A stretch of DNA of 64,000 bases from Liolophura sinensis (GCF_032854445.1 NC_088305.1:4257152-4321151); one strand, 5' to 3'. Positions 44,850-57,785 are shown, counted from the stretch's first letter. Numbers and translations are program-made. The notes: a model not told the origin generated them from the letters alone.

Positions 44850-46595
44850 TAACACAGTTTTAGAGTTTTAACTTTTTTTGTTATTTTAACTGAACGGTTA
44901 AAATGTGATTGTTTTGTATTTGTTCTGTTTCATGGATGTTATCCTCTTCACATCTCACGATATGAGTGAAAAACCGTCTGGTATTTAAACCTAGTAAATC
45001 ATTCCTTCGGCTAATGACACCTATACTTTAAGCAATCCATGAAAGATACAGTCTGTGTCCATGTTTTTAAATATGCTTCATACGCCGTGCTCATCCCATC
45101 GACTTCACACTGGCCGGGTGCATTGTTTTTTTTGCGTAGGCCTCGGGGAATTGTTAGCAGTGTCGACGATTCGAGAAGTTCCCTATTATATATGCAAAAA
45201 AATGCCACAGATCTTTCGCTTTTGAGCAAATTTTCCTTAACTGTGGAATGATTTCTATGCAAAAAAAAGAAGCATGTCATTTACAGCGACTGGCAGATAT
45301 ATTTTTTAGTTTCAACGCACAGAGCAGCAGTATTTCAAAACTAGTATATTTAAAAGTTAGACATGTTTTTAAGGCGCATTTCTCACTACAGAAGATATTG
45401 AAGTGATGTCATGTGAGATCCTACCTCAACATAAACCGTCCGAAGACAAATTTTCAATCGTTCAATCGGTAACACCTAATAACTAATTCCTCAACAATTC
45501 TTTGCGGATTTAACCATCTGTTGTCTCGTGCTGACAGACAAATTAGTTTGTGGAAATCCATTGTGCTATGTCCATCTAATCACTTATTAGACGGCAAGAG
45601 CATAAATCGGAACGAACACAAACGAAACACGATTCAAATGGACATCTGAAACAATTTTATTGATTGAATACTGATTAAAGATTCGCGCGATTGCAAGAGT
45701 GATAAGGCTAAGCCTACGGAAGGATACATGATCCGCTCGTGTTCCGAGGGTGAAGCTAGTCCAGTTGTGGTTGTGATCTAAAGCGAGCGTTGGGAGCGGT
45801 CCAAGGACTTTAAGGACTGTGGTCAAAGATTATTTCATAAAATTTGTACAATTCGATTTGTCGTGAGAGCGCAGCTTAAGCCTAAACAATCCTACGTGTG
45901 TCTCATGGGGTCGACAGGTCAAAATATTTTTATGGAAGTGGAAGTGATATAAAACGCACATATGTAAGGCTGAATGTGCTGTTTCTGAAGACCAAGAGCT
46001 GCATGATGTCTGTCGCAATGCGGCACATAAGCCGGGATAATGAGAGAGACTTTTCAAAAGTATCGCGGTCATTTGTAAACTGCTTTGTGTTAAATATGTC
46101 GATTGACCTGATAACGTATATCAGGTGTCAAACAAGTCTGTGTTAGAAACTTATCAACTTGAGAAAGTTTAGTCTGACAATATGATACCTTAGAACGAAT
46201 GCCCCCTGGCAGAGTTTTATTTCTCTAGACATATATACAAGGCGAGATATGGACGTGAGATTAAGTAAAATTTCATTCAGCCGTGCAATTTTGTTTTCTC
46301 GTTGCAAAATATATATATGTGTGAAATCTCTCAGAGGTCGTTTGTCCACTGGTATTATCCTATCATGTTGTTCTCGTTTCTATACAAGAAAAATCTTTAA
46401 AAACCTTGTTAACCGTGTGTAGTGTGACTAATTACATAGATTGTGTTTTACCTGTTACAGCCTCCCTGATATTTCCACTTCCCCTTGACTGGGTTAGATT
46501 ACTTTGGTGAGTATTCCAGTAATAAGGCTGGAGACAACTGTGGCTGATTTATCCTAATATATAGCCGAAACAGGTATTTGTGATATCATCTATTT
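44850..46595. other. Gene-poor stretch, nothing recognised
   Basis: Several short open frames, none with a recognisable motif or splice context. Confidence 0.4.
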
Positions 46596-46599
46596 ACAG

Positions 46600-46940
46600 A
46601 TCACAGAATTAGTGTCTCGTGATATCTCGTGTATTTTGACCTTGATATCTCGTTTGTATTAACCTTGATATCTCGTGTATTTTGACCTCGATATGTGGTG
46701 AAATTTGACCTTGATATCTCATGCGTATTAACATTGATACCTTGTGTATTTTTACCTTGATATGTCGTGTTTTTAAATCCTGGCATAATGTGCATGTTAG
46801 CCTTGATAATTTGTGTATTTAACCTTGATGATTGAATCGTGTGTATTTTAACCTTAAGTCATGTGTTTGGTGTGTTTTTGACCTTAACATCTCGTGTATT
46901 CAGATCTTGATTGCTTGTGTATTTTAATCTTACAATTTAA
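46600..46940. repeat. Degenerate minisatellite, about 23-30 bp unit
   Basis: About a dozen units of the form CCTTGATATCTCGTGTATTT plus TGA or TAA, progressively diverged toward 46940. Confidence 0.85.
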
Positions 46941-48634
46941 CGTTTCATTCCACAGTTTTGATAAATGTTTCAAAACTACATAAAATGTCCTTGCAACAAA
47001 AAAAAACCTCTTTGTGAAAAGTTGCCTGTCGTTCAATCATAAATAGAAACAGAAATATCCTGTTTTCGTTTCAACGACTTTTCATTTACAATTGAGATAT
47101 TCTGAACTTAGTGATGCTATTACAGGCTGTAATCAACACAGTAAACAATGGGGGAAAGTGCAAGAGAAAAGATCAGTGAGAACATCAAAAAACATGCTCG
47201 GTTTTCCAAATATTGATCTTTTAACTTTTCAAAGTACTCACCTCATAATTTCTCCACGTTAAATCCTCCTCTCGCTGGCAACGTACACCTCCTAATGATT
47301 TACCTGCTCCTTGGCGTACCCAGCTTTTCGCTGCAGCTTCCTATTTCGTTTTTACGCCCGCCTTTGTCCTCGTCTTCTTTTTAATACGACCCGCGACGCG
47401 TTATCTCTTGGCAATATCAAGATTTTAGAGTTAAGCCGCCGTGTGTTATTTTTTCTCACATGTAAATAGATTACACAGAGATGGGTTGAGCAGGGGAGAT
47501 GCCAGATAAGGGAATTGTCTATACATCCACAGGCTACGCGAATCTGACTGTCGTAATGAATATATAGTTGACGATGAGGAGTCATCATAACGTGATGCCT
47601 CTTGGGAAATCTATAGCGATTACGAAATTAGCGACTATAGCGACACTTGAGAGTTCGAGTCCACCTAGCACTCCTTGTTTCTCTGTTGTTATATGACGTC
47701 ATGCGTGTGAAATCCAGATATTCTCTGCCGGGACATTTATCGAATCTCGTGTACATCTATATCTAAACCCTACATTGGAAGTCGCACCAATAAATATAAG
47801 CTTGATTTGCTGAATTTGGTGAAATGACTTACCGATTTTTACAAAAATTTAGTATTACTTCAGTAGACTTTTTGGTTTTGAGGACAACATTTTTCGTTAA
47901 AAACGTAATTATTATATGAGACTACTGATGGACGAAAACAAATAATATAACGACGAATATTTAATTAACTTGAACCAGTTGCTTAAGCAGTAGCTTAGTG
48001 AGGCGTCACCGTGACGTCTTATTGCCTAAGGGATGTAAGACATGAAAAACAATGTCTTGAATTGGGGGTGGTCGCGAGGTTTATTAATTCTGTAATTCAT
48101 CGAGGTTTTATAATCCTGTAATAAGGCATCCCGAGGGAACACGTCGTGTTACATGCAGAACCAGTCAAGCCTTGACTCATGCCATGCAGTTTTCATTGCA
48201 GCTTGACCGAAAAGGGAACTTGATTATCTGTCGGCTTCAACCTTTGAAAAAAAACATGTCGTTCCGTAATGTTTTATCCTGCACTTCCTGTGAACTATAA
48301 CTTCTTTGCTTTATGAACAAAGCTGTACAGAAACAGTATTAAGGTATACAGAGTGAACACGACGAAAGGGTACCCACTAGGACCGACTTGATTTAGGCGC
48401 TTCGTGTTCCTTATTGTGTTTATTGAAAACCTTCATATCGTCTTTACCCACAAAATCGGCCTGACATGGAAAGGTTGCGTGTTTTTTAGGAACGCTTTCC
48501 GACACAGTTGTGTTTCCGTGTCATGTCAAGGCTGGTGTTGTTCCTTATAGCTTGATGCCTGAAGAGAAGTGCAAACGTTGTACTTAGCCAGACAAGCAAC
48601 ATATTCAAAATTAGAACCTCATGAAAGCCATTAA
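46941..48634. other. Gene-poor stretch, nothing recognised
   Basis: A lone GAGAGTTCGAGTCCACC box B-like relic sits near 47650; no gene seen. Confidence 0.4.
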
Positions 48635-48988
48635 CTTTACACTGTGGAATGAGTGAGTGAGTGCGTGGGGTTTAAGGTCGTACTTAACAATTTTTCAGTC
48701 ATATGACGACGAAGGAATCCTTAGAGTGCATGTAATGTGCCTCCTTGTTGCAGGACAGATTTCCACCGCTCTTTTATCAAGTGCTGCTTAACTGAGACGC
48801 CTTACCGAAGGCAAGTAAGCCACTCCGCCCCAGCCATTATACTGATACGGGCCAACCAGTCGTTGCACTATCCCCTTCATGCTGAACGCCAAGCGAGCAA
48901 GTTACAGCTTCTCTTTTTAAGGTCTTAGGTGTGACTCGACCCAGGATTTACCTTGGATCTACCGCTCCCGAAGTGGTCTTTACACTGT
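48635..48988 (-). mobile_element. SINE-B copy, 5'-truncated, with target-site duplication
   Basis: Body 48646-48977 between identical CTTTACACTGT at 48635-48645 and 48978-48988. The body matches the 44.4-kb element closely, but the head starts inside the tRNA region, so box A is absent. Truncation with an intact duplication points to incomplete reverse transcription at insertion. Confidence 0.92.
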
Positions 48989-49011
48989 AGAGCTATGGTA
49001 GAAAAATATTT

Positions 49012-49200
49012 GTATGTATGTATGTATGTATGTATGTATGTATGCTAGGGGTTTAACATAGTACTTACTTTTTTCAGTCAAATGACGTGATTAGGTGTGT
49101 GTACATATATTGTGCCAGGGCGAGTCCAGGCTGCCATGGCGCTGCCGTCACCGAAGTATCATGTCGAAAGCAGCAGACATGACACCCCAGGCCAACCAGC
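49012..49200 (-). mobile_element. SINE-C copy with expanded (TATG)n tail
   Basis: A GTAT microsatellite of about eight units (49012-49044) is followed by GGGGTTTAACATAGTACTTA, TTTTTCAGTCAAATGACGTG and GCTGCCGTCACCGAAGTATC, matching the 3.95-kb SINE-C in reverse. The microsatellite is the grown tail of the element. Confidence 0.75.
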
Positions 49201-52200
49201 CCTGTTTTCTAGTTCTAACCTTATTAAAACTCATATAAATCGAAAGCAAGATATTCAAGATTTGTAGAAAGTATCAAACTTTTTTTTATTTTAATGAGAT
49301 TTCACCGGATAACACGTAAAACAAAATGACAATACTGCACAAATGACTGGTGTGAATCGAAACATCCATCTTGAGAATTTTATCCTATCAAACACGTTGC
49401 TATCAGAGTGCGCTGCTTCAGCTGTGATATGGCCTTTACCCATTCACCTCAGGAAGGCATATATGATAACATCGAACTACTGCATAAGGCATCATTTTGA
49501 AATCGTTCACAACAAATTATTTAGGTGCAGCCGAATAGCCATTTCACATGGTGTTGTGGTACAGGGGTGCATCATTTACGGACCACCACACAGACGTAAA
49601 ATTAGTTGATTTACAAGCCATGTAGTATTCAACGACGATAACACATATTATATCAGACAGCAGCATACCGCCTCGGTCCAAACCGCATTCATCTCCCAGC
49701 AGGCCTTAGGCCTACTTAGACACGCTGTTCAACTTATACAAATACATTTTTGGTCGTTTATGTTAGCGTTTAGGCAGCATGCAGTTACTAAATAACAAAT
49801 ATCATTGAATAGTCATTGAAAAATTCATTACCGATGGCGAAGGTTTATGGGAATGAGACGAAGGCATCCCATCAGACAATTCTTAACACTAATTGAATGT
49901 TATGATATTTTTTTCTCAGAATTTTTTAGAACTGAAGAATTTAAATTTTGCCCTTTGTCTTTGTCGCATACAAGGGATGTTTTCTTTTATAAAATACAGT
50001 AAAATGATTGAAACGCCGTGATTAAAACCAATGTGTTCTCTCTGATGTCCGCGATAACTAGGTCAGCACTGCTTTCATCTTACAAGCCACTACTACAAAA
50101 CTGAAGTACGTAATCCCAGGACAGTCGAATGCTTAGATCAGCCTCAGTGGTGCTTTATTTCCATTTGTGTCAGAATTGAGCATGAATCTAGTTGTACAAC
50201 AATCCTACTGTAATTTTATAAACATTTAATAGGGGTTAAAATTATTGGTACCAGCACATCCCCTCCAGAGGCCACGACCTGAATGAGAAATACCCCGGCC
50301 GTGTATCTGCAGGCTACTCATAAACCTTAAATGAAATAGTAGGCTTACTGTATGAACAGTTCAAAGCAGTGGAAGAAATATCCTCCCAGTATGTCCAATT
50401 TCCGAGACAGCTATTTATCACTCGGTCCTTCATCACCCAGGTCCACAACGTTAATCTGCCATAGGCTACTGCTTAGACTATTATACGAGAAATACCTTCA
50501 GCGTTAGAGAACTAGAGTAAACGTGACGTCACCTTGCTCTCGATAATGGAAAGGCGCTGAAGCTGTGGCAAGACGAAGTTTGACTAAACATTTACTGGAT
50601 TGGAAAAATGTAAAAAAAAAAAAAGTTAATACCGATTTAAGATACTTTAAATGGTAGTCTTTGAATGGACATTAAGATTAGTCAGTTGCTGTCTTTCCCT
50701 CTAAGGTATTCTTTAGCAACGAAGTGGTGTAAAGAAGCATACGATATATCATATACCACGTGACCATTACGTTGGCGATGATGCACATCAGATATTTATT
50801 GATCCAATACAAAAAAAAACTTAAGAAACCAGTCCAGAAACCTAGATTAGCGCATACCGTACTACAGTATCGTATTTGAGATAAGCAGTCATCAATTTCT
50901 GACAATGTCAGTTCAGCGAAAAAATAAGTAACAGCTGGGTGTTTTCCCCTTATGCAGATCTAGTCATGCTTCATTAACGCTGAGGCATCTATGAATGAGT
51001 ATTAATAACGATGCTCTTGGTGCTTTATCTGATCCTAGTTCTATTTTAAGGGTACTGTTATATCCCTGTTCTATTCCCATTCAGACAACGCTGAGTTTCA
51101 CACAACATACAATAAATGCTTACGCCGACTTGAAACAGGCAGTGATCACCTGAGTAAATAAACTTTAAAACTTCATTTTACTTTTTGTAAATCCCAGTAT
51201 CGCCGTGGACATTCACATTTGATGTTATGTTACACGTATTAATTGTGTACTATTTTTTTTTTCTGCTGAGAATCTTAAGAATACTCAAATACCGTTATAA
51301 AGTTTAGCATTTACAAAGGACAAACGGGTATATGTGGATACCTCTCTGTCATATTATATGGCTATTTACACACTTGGGTGGTAATCGGAATCAGTATTTG
51401 TAGACGTTTTCATTTTACCTGAGGGAAATGGCTACGGATAGATATATGCTAGAAGCAAGCAGAAATATACCTGTAGACTGAAGAAAATGTGTTTGCAAAA
51501 AAACTTTCCCAATTCAGAAGAGTACGTTTTTCACCAAAATCGGTGTCATTAACCGAAACATTTAAAATTTATTTCATTGCTTTGAATGTTCCACATCAAC
51601 GCGTCATGTACGACTTTCGTACACCACTATAGGGGGACTCTCCAACGTTGACAATGGAAAGACACACTTTAACAATAACCTAAGACTCATGTCCCCAAAG
51701 AAATATATCAGAGATAAAATGCTGGTGTCAAATGAAGGTTGTAAGACTAAACCCGCGGCCAGATCTCAGTGAATCGGGGAAATAAACATTCGATATTCTG
51801 GGCATGATTTCAACTTCGAACTTTTAACTTGTGTATAGTGAGTGAATACTCTCCAGGTTCAATCCAAGACTATCTCACTTAGGTCGCGCATATGCGGCTG
51901 TCGAATTTAAGAATTGTCGAAACCAAGTTAAGCTTAAACGATACGACCGCTATGCGACCTGCAGGCGACCTACAAACCTTCTCCCGGACCATAAGTGGCT
52001 CATTCGCCTAAGGCGTTACTCTCGATTGTGGCTGCCGATGATTACACCTATAGTTTTGTTTACCAAAAAAAAAAAACATGAATACAATGGAGAAGACCAA
52101 TATTAAGGAATGGGAAGATGCGAGATATATACACCAGTGCAGTTTATTTACTGGTCTCTGAAGTTCAGCACAATTACATCAAGACATCTTCTTGACCATG

Positions 52201-53740
52201 GAGTTAGGTTATGAATTATTTCTTCGCTTTACATGAGTATAGGTGTGCCAAGGACAAAGGCCACTCTAAAATGAGGTATGCATCAAATAAAACTTTGGTA
52301 TGAGGCAGCTTCACTAAATTTACTACGTAAAAAGAACGACCACTGAGCACTGTTCTATGTGCAAAGACCTGCCGTAAGCTGCATATGAAACAATACAAGG
52401 TGAGTATCAGGAAGTATAATGGTTTTCACGGTGAACAGTTTTTTTCACGGTGAACAGTTTTAGTGGGACGGAATCCACATTGTTGTTTAGGTTTGGCCTT
52501 GTCTTGTAGGTATACAAGGACTCTTTCACTTGCAGTAAAAGGACAGAAGTCATTTATCTTGTGTCTGAACGACACACAGCTTGTCCATTTCGTATATAGG
52601 CATGTAGTAGTAATGTTTCGGTAGATGTTAGTTTTCATGCGATTATCAGTCTTTGTAATTTGTGTGTCTGGGAAGGCAAGGTATTATTCATGTTCCTCTT
52701 GGTAGATACAACTTTGTGAAGATATGCATTGCGCAGAACTATTCTATGCATAAACTTTAAATAAAACTCTTTCAGTTTAGTATAGGGATAGCAGTGTAAA
52801 GCGGTAATACATCACGTCACTCCCATTTTATGGCATTCCATCACAATGTTTTCCAAAAAAAAACTTGGTTTGAAATAAGACGTAAATTGTTATGTGTAGG
52901 AATGACTCATCACTGGCAGATTGTGCTGCCAGACGCTTCCACACATGATGCCTTGTTAAGATTAAGCAATATAGGACATGCCTCGGTCAAAATTATGTAA
53001 CGTTTTAGCCTTAGTCCCACTTTCACACTTTATGACAGTTTTTTGACTAGATTTCAATGTCATCACAACACCGAAACACATAAGAATATATTAACACAAA
53101 TGTGAGTTGCTGTTTATTCAGGCTCAACAGAGCATAAAGGCTTGAAATACTGTACACTGCCGACCGTTTGAATGTAAAACCCTCGACCACAAGTGCACAG
53201 AGATATTGACAGTGTGAACGTTCTATATTCGTTGGAATAAGCACGTGTGTTAATATACACTTTTAAAAGAAAAAGCGGAGCTAAAGGGAGAGAACATCGG
53301 AGGAAAGACCAAACTGTAACAGAAATTATTTTTTTATAATTTTTTTTTTATTGGTTTCAATTGTCAGATGTACCAATAATGCATGAGATCATGGGCGTCA
53401 TGCAACTTTTCCTACACATTCATATCATTGTGTGTATCCATGGGGTGTCATAGCCTACATATGGAGATAGTATGAGAGCTGTTTATTTGTCTTATGATGT
53501 ATGTTTATAAACTTTCCATGATACACACAAAAAGACCCCGTCATGCTTACGTGAATAGTTTCACAAACAAGCGTAGGCGTGTGCCCTGGCGATCTAGATA
53601 CAATCGTCTGGCGTAAGATGTTAAATTACGTTTCGTGAAAGACATCGATGTGATCAGAGATTGTCTCAGTAATCTCAAAATACATATGAATCACATCTTC
53701 TTTATTTTTAAACATATTTTTAGTTATACTGTTTTTCGCA
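49201..53740. other. Gene-poor stretch, nothing recognised
   Basis: A weak R4-like patch lies near 49420-49460 (GATATGGCCTTTACCCATTC, ACCTCAGG). Otherwise only short open frames without motif support. Confidence 0.4.
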
Positions 53741-53744
53741 TATA

Positions 53745-53945
53745 ACTGGAGTCTTGCCTAATGAGATCACGCGTTCGAATCCAGCGCTCGCCGTTTTGGC
53801 TGCGGCTTTAAGTCTGTTTTTTTGTCAGGCAACCGCCGAAGAACAAAAGGTTCCTGTAGTCAAGTTTCTTCCATCTATAATCCTTACAGTGTTAATATCA
53901 GTAATAAATTCTTGAGCATGAATCAGTCATTGAATCAGTTGGATA
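53745..53945 (+). mobile_element. SINE-D copy, partial
   Basis: CGCGTTCGAATCCAGCGCTC, then GCCGTTTTGGCTGCGGCTTT and AAGTCTG, shared with 57.8 kb (TTCGAATCCAGCTCTCGC, GCAGCTTTAAGTC). Confidence 0.5.
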
Positions 53946-54610
53946 TTATTTATACCCGGCATTTGTTAACATAGATGACGATGATCACATCCAAATGTGA
54001 ATGGTGTCAAAAGTCATTAAAACACTAATTTATCATTGACTTTTATTTCTATCTCTGTGGTCATCAATCTTTGATCAAAAAATTTTAACACTAACATAAT
54101 ATTGTGAATCAAACTAGAACTCAAATATTCATTTGCTTTGACAGTCTAGATTTTTTACAAGCAAATATTTCTGTAAATAGGCATAGATTTGTTCGCACGA
54201 ATTCGCCTCTTTACCATGACAACCTACAATGAAATGGTTGATCAAGGGGGATTTGTCACAGTTTTAAAACCTGATTTTCATGCTAAGAAATTTCGTTGAA
54301 CATTTCTTTTTTACGTTGTTTGTACAAAGCATATAAACAAAAAGGTTTGCATTACAGACGATTAATGATGCACTGTGATGAAAATGACGTCAAGAAAGAG
54401 TCAATGACAAAACAGTATAAACAAAAATTTGTACAGGGGTGAACGCCGGTCTGAACGTAGCTCAAAGCAAAAAAAAGCAAAACGAACAACTTACCGTGCT
54501 TGGTCACGAATACCACAAATTATCACACGCCGTAGGTGATACCTCAGCAATCCACTTAGCATCCTGGTTAAGAGGCATACGTCTAATCTGAGTAATAAAA
54601 ATATGTGTAG

Positions 54611-54638
54611 GTGGGTGGGGGGACGGGGGGGGGGGGGG
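54611..54638. repeat. G-rich run
   Basis: GTGGGTGGGGGGACGGGGGG and further G; simple sequence that produces spurious Gly/Arg open frames. Confidence 0.9.
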
Positions 54639-54873
54639 CGTAGGAGGAGGAAGGGTTATTGTCATAACCCCAGAATTTTGCGCACAAACGATCACCTGGA
54701 CTGTCCGAAATTTAACCGTCGAGAAACAATGAAAACAAAACATAGACGAAACAGTCTTGACTTAAAACACCTTGTGATGTTTGAATAATTTAGCATTTGT
54801 TTTTGTTGTTGAATACAGTGTTAATGAGTCAGTTTTTAGTCATTTCAGACACTGTAGTGTGATTAGATGTAAA

Positions 54874-56519
54874 TACACTGTTGACCATAAAGTTGGAATA
54901 AAAAATTTTAGCCACAATCCCAGAAGTTTAATATTATTTTTCGCCTCAAAAATAATATAAAGCCGACACGAACTGATGAATAATCTCTCTCTACTACGTG
55001 TACAAAAATGTTGTATTCTATGCTAATATGAGAATTACATAAGAGGCTCTGATGGTAGTGATAAAAAGCCCTGTGCTTGGTGCTTCTCCAGTGATCTTCA
55101 TTCAGAGAGAGGTCAAATTACCTCGCGCATAATGGAGTTCTCGGTTTCGCATGGAACAAAAAGTAGTGTAGAGGGTATTCCGGCTATGCCTCGTGCTACT
55201 CCATGCCAATACGCCGGAGAGTGATTGCCCTCCATCAAGAAGGCTACAAACAGTCCGATGTTGCCGATTTTGTGGGCATATCGCAAAGTACAGTCAGCAA
55301 AATCATCAGACGTCATCGAGGACGTGGGTCATTTGCGGCCACGTCAAACTCCAGGACGACCACGAGACGGGATGACCGCCGACTGCTCAATCTCTCTCGC
55401 ACAAACCGGAAAATGTCTTCGAACCATCTTCGCCGTTTGTGGCGGAGGCATTACGGAATCAATGTTTCCCGAACAACGGTGAATCGCAGATTACTTCAGC
55501 ATGGTTATCGAGCAAGACGTATGACCAAATGTCCCCGCCTAACCGCCCAACATAGAGTCCAAAGGCTTCGCTGGGCTAGGGAACACAGACAATTGCAGTT
55601 AGGGCATTGGCGACATGTGCTCTTCACGGATGAGAGTCGCTTCTTCCTGAAACCTGTGGACGGAAGGCAAAGGGTTCGTCGTTTGCGAGGAGAAAGCCTT
55701 CGAGATAACTGTGTGCAGGAAAACAATCAAGGGGGTGGCGGTTCAGTAATGGTTTGGGCCGGTATTCACTATGGTAGAAAAACGCCGTTGGTGGTGCCCG
55801 ACGAAAACGTCAACGCCGTCGTGTACATTGATATCCTTGAAAACCATTGCCTTCCATACGCACGAAAGGTTTATGGAGACAATTTTCGTTTGCAAGACGA
55901 CAACGCTACACCACACAGGGCCGCTGCAACACGAGAATTTCTTGGGGCACAAGGGGTGGAGCAGTTACCTTGGCCGTCGTGTTCCCCTGATATGAACCCA
56001 ATAGAACATGCCTGGGACAAGTTAGGGCGAGCCATCAACGCACGTGACAATATTGCTGAAAATCTGCAAGAACTGGCACAGGCTCTGATCAATGAGTGGA
56101 ACGTTCTGCCCATTGAATTCATTAACAATCTGGTCGACAGCATGCAACGACGTCTTGACGCATTGATTCGTGTCAGGGGTGGTCATACGAGATGTTAATG
56201 ACTGTTTCTCTTACAAACTGTATTGTCTGTAACTTATAATACGAAGGGAACAAATACGTTTATGTTTGTGATATGGAGACATTGCAGTAAAGCCTTCAAT
56301 CCTTTCGTCTTGAAATGCCAGTTTTTGTTTTTACGCCGTTCTACAGCCTATAATCGATCCATTAAAGATTACAATAGGCTCATATGTGTAGAAAAGACCA
56401 ACATTTGGTGTTATGCTGATATCTACGCCATAATCAAGCATTCAATACCGCGTACAATTAGAATAACTCCGAATTCAGTCGTCGAATTAATTTATTCCAA
56501 CTTTATGGTCAACAGTGTA
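54874..56519 (+). mobile_element. Complete Tc1-type DNA transposon
   Basis: TA target duplication at 54874-54875 and 56518-56519 encloses a 1642-bp element. The terminal inverted repeats are a perfect 27-bp match (54876-54902 against 56491-56517), beginning CACTGTTGACCATAAAGTTG. One transposase ORF lies inside, with about 300 bp of non-coding sequence on each side; the left side contains a hairpin ATATTATTTTT..AAAAATAATAT. Identical repeats suggest recent mobility. Confidence 0.96.
55203..56198 (+). CDS. Tc1/mariner transposase (DD34E), uninterrupted ORF
   Basis: 331 residues, near the usual 340 of the family. It cuts and pastes the element by DDE chemistry. N-terminal helix-turn-helix at about residues 8-37 (SDVADFVGISQSTVSKI), second DNA-binding part at about 64-110, then the RNase H-like core: D143 in HVLFTDESRF, the GGGSVMVWAGI strand, D233 in LQDDNATPHR, and E268 in SPDMNPIEHAWD, with exactly 34 residues between D233 and E268. 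It ends with the family's usual RGGHTRC-type tail. Odd points: the GRPR-like motif normally between the two DNA-binding parts is absent from this frame but is present in the +1 frame, and a typical MPRATP start lies upstream in that other frame at 55186. The ORF may therefore be open yet functionally damaged. Confidence 0.95.
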   Translation: MPIRRRVIALHQEGYKQSDVADFVGISQSTVSKIIRRHRGRGSFAATSNSRTTTRRDDRRLLNLSRTNRKMSSNHLRRLWRRHYGINVSRTTVNRRLLQHGYRARRMTKCPRLTAQHRVQRLRWAREHRQLQLGHWRHVLFTDESRFFLKPVDGRQRVRRLRGESLRDNCVQENNQGGGGSVMVWAGIHYGRKTPLVVPDENVNAVVYIDILENHCLPYARKVYGDNFRLQDDNATPHRAAATREFLGAQGVEQLPWPSCSPDMNPIEHAWDKLGRAINARDNIAENLQELAQALINEWNVLPIEFINNLVDSMQRRLDALIRVRGGHTRC

Positions 56520-56821
56520 TGACAATTCCAAACGAGTTTGCTCCGCGAATATTTCTGACAATCATCCCTTAAACCGCTCTTTTTTAAAATTCAGTTGCAA
56601 AGGTTTGCATTCCATGTAAAATCTGAAACTAATCTTTTCGGACACAGTGGTATTTATTAACCCCAAACACCTAGCTTTGAATGATATCTAGTTAAGAACA
56701 ACTGTATCATTTAGATTTACCCCATTTGGCAAGAGATTTCACAAGAATTATTTGAGTCTTTTTTTAAGTCTTCTTTCATAACTTATTCAGGGACATGCTA
56801 TAATGAGTTTCTGTTATATTC

Positions 56822-56862
56822 ATTTCTTTATTTGACTAGTGTTTTACACCATGCTCAAAAAT
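56822..56862 (-). mobile_element. SINE-A 3' fragment
   Basis: TTTATTTGACTAGTGTTTTA, CACCATGCTCAAAAATGCT. Confidence 0.65.
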
Positions 56863-57149
56863 GCTATGGCGTATTCTTTATACCTTGTCCATTTTCATAT
56901 AACGGTATGCACATCGCGTTTAAATGTCCCTGAAATCAACATTGCTATTTCGCAATGATCTAAGTTGAGCATGTTTTCCTAGACATCATGGTTCGGGCAA
57001 CAAATTGGAGCTGTTGGTTCGTATTAAACTGATGTGCAAAGCTCTGGATAATACATAAAGAACGCTTTGTCATGTGGCTTACGCGATCATTTGCAATTTA
57101 GGAAGAAAAAAATGAATATTCGTAGTAGTGCCGGATATAGTTACCGATA

Positions 57150-57362
57150 TGCCCTATTACAACACCAACGCGGTCGTTGTGAGTTCAAGTCCAGCTCCTG
57201 CTGGCTTCCTCTACGGCCGTATTTGGGGAGGCCTTGCAACAACCTGCGGATGGTCATGGCTTCCCCCCGGTTTCCTCCCATCATAATGCTGGCCGCCGTC
57301 GTATAAGTGAACTATTCTTGAGTACGACGTAAAACATCAATCAAATAAATAAATAAATAAAT
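57150..57362 (+). mobile_element. SINE-A copy, head lost
   Basis: CGGTCGTTGTGAGTTCAAGT (box B), CAACCTGCGGATGGTCATGG, GCTGGCCGCCGTCGTATAAG and ACATCAATCAAATAAATAAA. Confidence 0.87.
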
Positions 57363-57549
57363 TATACAACATTATTTTGCTTACATCAACGGTTAATTAT
57401 ATCAACTTTCGGACTTTATGTTTGGGACACTGTGAAAAGCTTGCCAATGTGCCATGATGTGTCCATCCATTCAACTTGATTTTCACCTTATCTTGAAGTT
57501 AAGATTATTCATTATCTCTAGATAATCGACTTTACTCTGGGCATTTAAT

Positions 57550-57627
57550 AACCTGGTTGGCGTCGGATAAGTGAAAACTGCAAACGTCACCAAACACTAA
57601 TCAAATAAATAATTATATAAATAGATA
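57550..57627 (+). mobile_element. SINE-A 3' fragment, degenerate
   Basis: TTGGCGTCGGATAAGTGAAA, then CACCAAACACTAATCAAATA and AATAATTATATAAATA. Confidence 0.6.
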
Positions 57628-57785
57628 ACACGGTTTGGTTTCTATACTTCTGATCGTTTTCTTGAATCCGGAGAGAGCGAATGTCGTAACATTAATAGTA
57701 TACTCCGTCTGTGAATTATGAGACCAGAATCATCACAGCCTCAATATCGGCATAAAAACAACACGCTGGTTTGTTGATCTAAAGT

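Noticed and set aside
48737-48928. 63-codon plus-strand open frame
   Set aside because: Lies wholly inside the SINE-B element; similar partial frames exist in the 44.4-kb copy.
54504-54788. Pro-rich or Gly/Arg-rich small proteins
   Set aside because: Both come from the poly-G run at 54611-54638.
56223-56522. 99-codon frame downstream of the transposase
   Set aside because: Covers the 3' non-coding part and terminal repeat of the Tc1 element; no family similarity.
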